Below the pieces are notes generated by a model, which was given only the letters and a program-made list of their open reading frames with translations, was not told the DNA's origin and made no database searches. From NCBI GenBank assembly GCA_022225965.2, contig JAKJXP020000068.1, positions 62,001 to 126,000 of the forward strand: a stretch of DNA of 64,000 nucleotides, read 5' to 3'. Source of the stretch: Diatrype stigma (lineage: Eukaryota > Ascomycota > Sordariomycetes > Xylariales > Diatrypaceae). Position 1 is the stretch's first letter. Each line of letters opens with the position of its first letter. Both the position numbers and the translations under genes were made by a program. Shown one piece after another: positions 58,085 to 64,000 of this stretch.

Positions 58085-59353
58085 TCTGGTCTAGTCTAGT
58101 AGGGTACAGAATGGGAATTGGTTTCGGCATGGATGAATAGGTAGTTTTCTACTAGGGAGTTTCGTGAAGGGTTCTTTATCTCATTTTCTATCTTCTTTCT
58201 TGCCGGGATTGCTTTCGTGAACAACTCTTGTGACGAACGAAGGGTAGTTTAGTCTGGCTCGGGAGGAGGTATTGGAGAGATGGGAGGAAGGGGCTTGATT
58301 GTGTTTGTGGCTGTCAGTCAGTCAGTCAGTCAGTCAGTCACGGACTACCTACGCTCCTGCTACAGGCTTCCCTGCCTGCCCACCCGTCTATCTGCCTGTC
58401 TGTCTTGTTCACGTGGGTTGCTACTGAGAAACGGAAACCGGAGAAGGTGTTTCTGCCATTTTGCCATTGTAGCTAGTTATGTATGAATAAATCACGAAGC
58501 AAACTGAGTTCACTCCCATATGCCTACCTACTTGTGCAGCTGCAGCTTCACTCTTGCTTCCCTGTTCTATATATTTCTTCATCACTCATCAATCGCTACA
58601 AGGGGAACCCCTTCCCCTTTTGATCCTTTGCGTGAAGTCATCACTAACCACATATTATACGTTTATGCTTATTAATTGTATATTTTCGTTGTGTTTTTGT
58701 TCTGTTTGTCTTCTTGTTCGTCGCTACTATCCATTTGCCTGCCCATGCCCTCGGTTTTCTGTCGCTTTTCTTCTATGTCCATATTTCGCCGCCCCCTTAC
58801 AATGCAAAAAAAGCCAAAAGGACATGGAAGAAAACAACCCAGAAAGAACCTATGCCTGTGTCTGTCTGAACTCCTGCAACGCCGTTGGACACCCTCTGCG
58901 ACATGCAACTTCATCCCTCATCATCCATCTCTCCCGAATGATGAAATCATGGGCTGGCGCGTGGGCAAATGGAGAAGAAAAAAACAAAAATCACTCGCTT
59001 TTCCGCACTCGCTCGCCTCAACTGTATGTGTGTATGTACATGGGTAGACCAAGGCGGGAAGAGGTGGGAGATATGTAGTCCCTCCCCTTCTTCCGCCTTT
59101 CTCTCGGCCCTGGGGTATTCTCGCTAGTGAGTTTGGGGGCAACACTGTTGTTCTATGTGTATATATAGGTATGTATAAAGTGTTTTGGTACGATGTAGGT
59201 AGCGTAGCGGCATCCGCATCACCCAGTGACCATCAAATCCCGCGGCGCGCATCTTTCCGTCTTCCCTCGTTGTGCGAAGACGCAAAATTATACCGGGAAA
59301 TGAAGGGTTGGCTGTTTTTTGGGGGTGTTATCTTGCACACGCGGATGGGCGCA
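58085..59353. other. Convergent intergenic with GTCA microsatellite
   Basis: 3' flanks of smc1 and the TFIIE gene. (GTCA)7 spans 58313-58340. No gene recognised. Confidence 0.5.
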
Positions 59354-60703
59354 TCAGACATCCTCGAACGCGACATCTTCGTCGCTATCCCCATCTCCCC
59401 CGGCGGCGGGCTCCTCGACCTTGACCTTCTTGGCTGGCCGGTCCTCAGCTGCCGAGGCCGAGGGGGTATCAGCGGCGCTCGAGGTGCCGCTGGACGGGGC
59501 CGGACGCTTCGGCGAGCCAACGGCGCCGGTGGTCGTGGTGACCTTTCCAGCGGCTGCTGGCGCTGCTGCTGTCGCCGCGGCACCGAGGCCGATATCCTCG
59601 AACTCCTCGTCTTCTTCTTCCTCTTCTTCCTCATCGTCCTCGTCATCCTCCTGCTCTTGCTGCTGCTGCTGCAGCCGGGCAAAGACATCGTCCACGGCGG
59701 CCTGCTGCGCCGCCGACAGGTCGTCCTCGTCCTCCTTCTTAACATCCTGGTCGTCTGCTCCCGCGGCCGAGCCTATCTTAACACCACTGGTGGTGGTGGT
59801 GGTGCCCGCGCCCGTGCCCGTGCCGGCGGTGCCATCGGTAAACGTGGTGCCCGTGACTGTCGACTTGACGTGCCACTCGGGCAGAGCGTTCTCCTGGGCC
59901 TTCTTCTCCTTGCGGAGGCGCTCGGCCTCTTTCTCGGCCTCGGAGGGGCCCTCGGCGTCGGTGATGCTGATGGCGATGCTCTTCGGGCCCGTGTTGGCCA
60001 TGCCCTTGACGGCGGTCGGCTTGGCGATGCTCTCGACGACCACCGACTGGGCCACTTGGTTCTGGGCGTCGCGGACGACGGGGCGGGCGATCGAGTGGGC
60101 CACCTCGAACGTGTTGTCGGGGATGTGCACACTGTCGAGCTGGGGCAGAAGGTCCGTTATGAACTTCAGCTGGTTGTTCAGCTTGGTCGACTCCTCGTGG
60201 CCGCCCGCCAGGCGGTTGGGATCCTGAATCAGCGGGTTGTTGCATCGGTGGCACAAGAAGCCGCTCTGCTGCGTGAACACAGCATCGATGACCTCGAGCT
60301 CGGAGTACTCCGCCTTGCACCGGGGGCAGAAGTAGAGCTTGTTCTCGGTGGTTTGGCTGGCCTTGCTCTGGATCTCTTTGTCTATGGTGTAGACCCTCCA
60401 CTTGATGGCGTCGATGGCTTGGCGGTAGTCGATGTAGTAGTAGGTACGATTTGTCGGTCGCTGCTGACCTTCTCGTAGCTCCGGCCGGACATGCACCTGA
60501 ATGAAGCGGTCCTCGCGCAGTCGGCCGCAGATCTTGTGCAGGTCCTTCAGGTTCATGTTCATGAGGTAGGACATGTCATCGTCGCGTAGAGCGGAATGGA
60601 TGACGAGCGCATCGACTACAAGTATGTGCCTTCTATCGAAAGTCTTCGCATCGTCATAGAATGCGCGTACGACAGAGCGCACAAGCGTCTGGGCCAAATC
60701 CAT
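59354..60703 (-). CDS. tfa1: TFIIE alpha subunit (Tfa1)
   Basis: Intronless, 449 residues from the ATG at 60703. TFIIE-alpha is a general factor of the RNA polymerase II preinitiation complex that recruits and regulates TFIIH. The winged-helix domain covers about 1-110 (RRHILVVDALVIHSALRDDD, then LKDLHKICGRLREDRFIQVH). The zinc ribbon follows with Cys126, Cys129, Cys151 and Cys154 (YFCPRCKAEYSE; FLCHRCNNPL). The C-terminal half is low-complexity with an Ala/Thr-rich linker, a Gln run, a long acidic Glu/Asp run and an acidic end, as expected for the TFIIH-binding tail. Length is close to yeast Tfa1. It is divergently placed to the Kin17-type gene, 0.9 kb apart. Confidence 0.93.
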   Translation of the reverse strand: MDLAQTLVRSVVRAFYDDAKTFDRRHILVVDALVIHSALRDDDMSYLMNMNLKDLHKICGRLREDRFIQVHVRPELREGQQRPTNRTYYYIDYRQAIDAIKWRVYTIDKEIQSKASQTTENKLYFCPRCKAEYSELEVIDAVFTQQSGFLCHRCNNPLIQDPNRLAGGHEESTKLNNQLKFITDLLPQLDSVHIPDNTFEVAHSIARPVVRDAQNQVAQSVVVESIAKPTAVKGMANTGPKSIAISITDAEGPSEAEKEAERLRKEKKAQENALPEWHVKSTVTGTTFTDGTAGTGTGAGTTTTTSGVKIGSAAGADDQDVKKEDEDDLSAAQQAAVDDVFARLQQQQQEQEDDEDDEEEEEEEDEEFEDIGLGAAATAAAPAAAGKVTTTTGAVGSPKRPAPSSGTSSAADTPSASAAEDRPAKKVKVEEPAAGGDGDSDEDVAFEDV

Positions 60704-61605
60704 GTTGATGGGGGCGGTTCTTCCTCCGGGACTCGGGCCAAGAAGCGCAAATGCGAAGGTGCGGAACTTGCGAAAGTGTGGAAGTGCGCAGGCTGTTCGA
60801 AAGAAGTCGGACGAGGAGGAGAGAGCGTGAGGCGTATGAGTACTCGTATCAATACGTAGGAATGATCGCGTCGGACGGAGTAGTTGAGGCGAATCGGTTG
60901 GAGGAGAGAAGGACTGAGTTTAAGTGGTGTAAGCAGGGAGGAGGATGGAATGATCAAATCGTTCTCCCATTGTTCATCAAAAGAATGCGATTATGCGACG
61001 ACAGCAGATGTGTCTTGGCTTTTATTATGCTTTCCAAGGGCAAAAAGGTTTCTTATTAAAGCATATTTAGGATTTAGGGTTCACTTTCATGGAAAAAGGA
61101 ATGATCGAGAGGGCGAAGAATAGGAATAAGGAATTGGATTGGAATCGGCGCCGCTGCTTCGTCAATGGACTTGAGAACGAACAACGAACTTTCGGATGCC
61201 CTCAGCCAATGCTTAAACTTTGATGTTGAGGCTCAAATCCCGGCATGTCCAGGCGTTGCTTTCTGGCAGGTACTTCTGTAGGTACTTGATTAGGTACCTG
61301 TCGTCTACAGCCTACAGGCCAGCTGGGAGATCTGCAGGTGTCTCAGATTAGATAAGCGCGCAATCTGCAGGTGGGCCTCAGGGCCTAGTGCTATATGTAC
61401 ATACATACACGGCTGTAAGCTGTATAAATAACATTGATGATTGAACAACCGTAAAGTGACGCCACCCCACTACCATCGCGAGCTCTCTAGCTCTTTCAAA
61501 CTCACAGCCAACGCGACTATCGAGACATACCCGGGCCCGATATACGCTCTTTTGACACAGTTATCCTTTCTAGCTCCTTATCGCATCGCAAAAAAAACGA
61601 CCAAG
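60704..61605. other. Divergent promoter region
   Basis: Between the TFIIE-alpha and Kin17-type starts; AGGTACCT at 61292. No gene recognised. Confidence 0.45.
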
Positions 61606-62943
61606 ATGCCGAAAGCGGAAGTTGGATCGACGAAATACCTAGGTAACAAGTTGAAGGCCAAGGGTCTGCAGCGGCTTCGATGGTACTGTCAAGTGTAAGC
61701 TCCCTTGCGCACGTACGAATACCTCTTGAACATGTTGCTGACGATGGAGAAGATGCGAGCGCCAGATGCGCGACGAGAATGGCTTCAAGATGCACACCCA
61801 ATCCGAATCACACGTGAGCGAACACGAACCCCAGCGTAGTATATGAGCGAGCCTTAACACTTCGCAGGTACGGCAAATGCTGTTGGTCGGCGAGGATCCC
61901 AAGAAGTATATCCACGAGTACAGCAATCAGTTCAAGAAGGACTTCCTACAGTTGCTACGTACCAGCCATGGCGAGAAGCCGGTCCTGATCAACCACTTCT
62001 ACCAAGACTACATCCACAATAAGGAACATATACATATGAATGGTACGTTGTGAACACCGCGGTATACCATGTCTCGAGTAGGAAAGGCTAACAGGACTAC
62101 AGTACGTGCGATTTGTCCCCCGGTCGAACGATCTGAACCTCGGCCTTGCGAGAGAAAAAGCTGACGTGAAAATAGGCTACGAAATGGCCATCGCTGACGG
62201 AGTTCGCCAAATACCTGGGACGAGAGGGAATCTGCAGGGTCGAAGAGACAGACAAAGGCCTTCACATCGCATGGGTCGACGACTCTCCCGAAGCCCTACG
62301 GAGGAGGGACGCGGTACGCAGGAAGGAGATGCAGGACAAGGGCGACGAGGAGCGGGAGCAAAGGATGATCCGGGAGCAGATCAAACGAGCTCGGAGAGAG
62401 GCGGCAAGCGGCGGCGGCGGTGGCGGCAAGGAGGAGGACGACGCGGAGGAAGAAGCCGAAGCCCGTGAGCTCAAGCGCCAGGAAGGCGAGAAGATCAAGC
62501 TGTCGTTCGGTGCCAAATCCGCCGCTCCATCAGTGCAGCCAAGCAAGGACCCTCCTGCCGAGCTGCTGCCACCTCCGCCGGATGCGGTCTCGTCAAAGCC
62601 TCCGGAAGGCGAAGTCACCAATGCCGCAGAAGCCGCGGGTAGCTCCGCCACAGCGCCGCCACCGGTTGCCCCGGCACCAGCAGCTGCGGAGAATCCCGCT
62701 CCCGCATCCGTTTCCGCGTCTGGTCCGGTGTCGCTGAAGATGGGGGCGGTCAAGCCGCAGACGAAAAACGTTTTCGCGGCGGCTAAGAAGAACGCGCTGG
62801 CCGGGGGCCCGAAGAAGAAGTCCGCGTTTGAGCAGCCGAAGAAGGTGAGCGAGGCGGAGCGGATCATGAAGGAGGAGATGGAGAGGAAAAGAGCTCGGGG
62901 GAGCTCCGGCTTCAGCGGTGCCAACAAGCGGCAGAAGATGTAG
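61606..62943 (+). CDS. rts2: Kin17/Rts2-type zinc-finger protein
   Basis: Four exons: 61606-61694, 61753-61813, 61868-62041 (or 62042) and 62176-62943, about 363 residues. Kin17/Rts2 proteins are nuclear, bind curved DNA and RNA, and act in DNA replication, repair and splicing. Residues 28-50 form the C2H2 finger (Cys28, Cys31, His44, His50). The conserved Kin17 winged-helix core follows: QFKKDFLQLLRTSHGEKPVL, HIHMN-ATKWPSLTEFAKYL, and GREGICRVEETDKGLHIAWV. The C-terminus is charged helix, then a Pro/Ala-rich linker and a basic end. Intron 3 cannot be made both canonical GT-AG and in frame: the conserved HMNATKW needs either a GG start or a GG end. Function and family are certain; that junction is not. 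Confidence 0.88.
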
Positions 62944-64000
62944 ACTTCTCCCCCACGTGCTGACCTTAATTCCTTATTTTACCTTTTCAGGCTGGGCCGA
63001 GGGAAGAGTGAGACAATAGTTGTTGCTTATTCCTACATAGCGAAGGCGTTCAGGTTCAGTTATGGTCGTTGCGGCGCCTATGCCGAGGCTATACAGAGTT
63101 ATCTACGGTATTATCTCATTTGAATGATTCCTCTTGCATACCGGATATAGAGAGATGTGCGGCTACAGCCATAATTATCGCTTGAATTATGTTATCCTCA
63201 ATGTTCTTAGTCCAGTCTCGCTAGACTTGTTCGAACACATCCGTGCTTCCACGTGCCCGCTGGGTTTCTAGAAGCATTCTGGATCTTTTCTCCTTGATAA
63301 CGTTCAGTATTATGCATTGGCCATCTGCCATGGTACCTAAGCTATGTAGCACTGCTCGTCAGGGTCCGAACTACGTAACTGTAAGTAACAATTACTAGTT
63401 ACCCAATCGCCTTCCACCCACATATCTTTTACCGCTCCGCTAGTTTCTTCATACCTACCTGAACTAGAGGCTGGACGGAGCATGCCATTTCGAGGCACGA
63501 GGCGAAATGTTCCCATTGTCTTAAATTAAGGGGGGGGCTGGCGACTTTACCGCCATCAACTAGAGTTAACACGTGTAGCCCGGGGCTGAAGAAAACGAGG
63601 GATGGGGGGGTTCTTTCTCTACACTAGGTCCTCGTGGATTTCCACCGATCGAGTGAGCGAGCTAATCGGTGTGTGTCACCGGCGCGGCGGTATGTACATA
63701 TGACGAGGAGAGCGGGGAGGGGAAGCATCAACGCCGTTGTTGTTTCTGTTAGTTGTCATGTCATGTCATGTCTTGCCTTGCACACTTGACTCAGGCTGTG
63801 CGAGCCGGCAAGCTCCTGAAACACATGAAATGAAATCAAGCACGAACGGCCCCGGTCCAACCAGAGTGCAGAGAGCGCTCTCTCCGCTTGTTGCCATGTC
63901 GTTCGCTGCAGGAGAGCGGGAGAGAAAAAGGGGGGAGAGGAGGACTAGAGGGCGTATGTGAGCGTGTAACCTCGCCCTCAAATGTGGTGGTTGAATCTCC
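62944..64000. other. Intergenic to right edge
   Basis: 1 kb after the Kin17-type gene, with CATGT repeats near 63757-63772. No gene recognised. Confidence 0.45.

Noticed and set aside
58554..59078. 174-codon frame between smc1 and the TFIIE gene
   Set aside because: Low-complexity, Cys/Ser/Phe-rich reading of 3' UTR pyrimidine tracts without a family match.
1..64000. CRISPR array, operon or secondary-metabolite cluster
   Set aside because: The DNA is eukaryotic with spliced genes. No spacer-repeat array, and no polyketide, NRPS or terpene enzymes were seen.

Overview
The window is genomic DNA of a filamentous ascomycete (Pezizomycotina). Genes carry short 50-140 nt spliceosomal introns with GT-AG ends and CTNAC-like branch points. 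There is a dispersed 5S rRNA gene resembling the Neurospora type, and an AT-rich repeat block whose copies differ almost only by C-to-T/G-to-A changes, as repeat-induced point mutation (RIP) produces. Protein families also fit Sordariomycetes; Xylariales is a guess. No bacterial, viral or organellar genes were seen.

Region by region. 1-8 kb: a BTB/POZ protein cut by the left edge, a His-rich unknown, a small Zn2Cys6 protein, a 10-exon amino acid/GABA-type permease, and a frameshifted TPR/DUF4470-like pseudogene. 8-20 kb: a tandem repeat running into the 3' end of a Gln/Asn-rich gene, a membrane-anchored Cys-rich surface protein, a vWA protein, an intron-containing tRNA-Thr, a RING-H2 protein, a 5S rRNA gene and a viroplasmin-domain protein. 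20.6-23.3 kb: a RIP-degraded satellite-like block. 23.5-38 kb: an alpha/beta hydrolase, Mediator subunit Med19, a hairpin element resembling a mariner MITE, the E2 enzyme Cdc34 and a UIM/USP-like protein. 39.9-64 kb: the J-protein Sis1, an unknown, a split tRNA-like locus, a DUF3433 membrane protein, the acyltransferase Gpc1, cohesin Smc1, TFIIE-alpha and the Kin17/Rts2 zinc-finger protein.

The genes do not form a cluster or operon. Most are single-copy housekeeping genes (ubiquitin pathway, cohesion, Pol II transcription, chaperone, lipid remodelling) in large, gene-poor spacers rich in the palindrome AGGTACCT and TAGGTA-type motifs. The first 23 kb is the more accessory half. All exon structures were deduced by eye from splice signals and reading-frame continuity; no alignment or transcript data were available.
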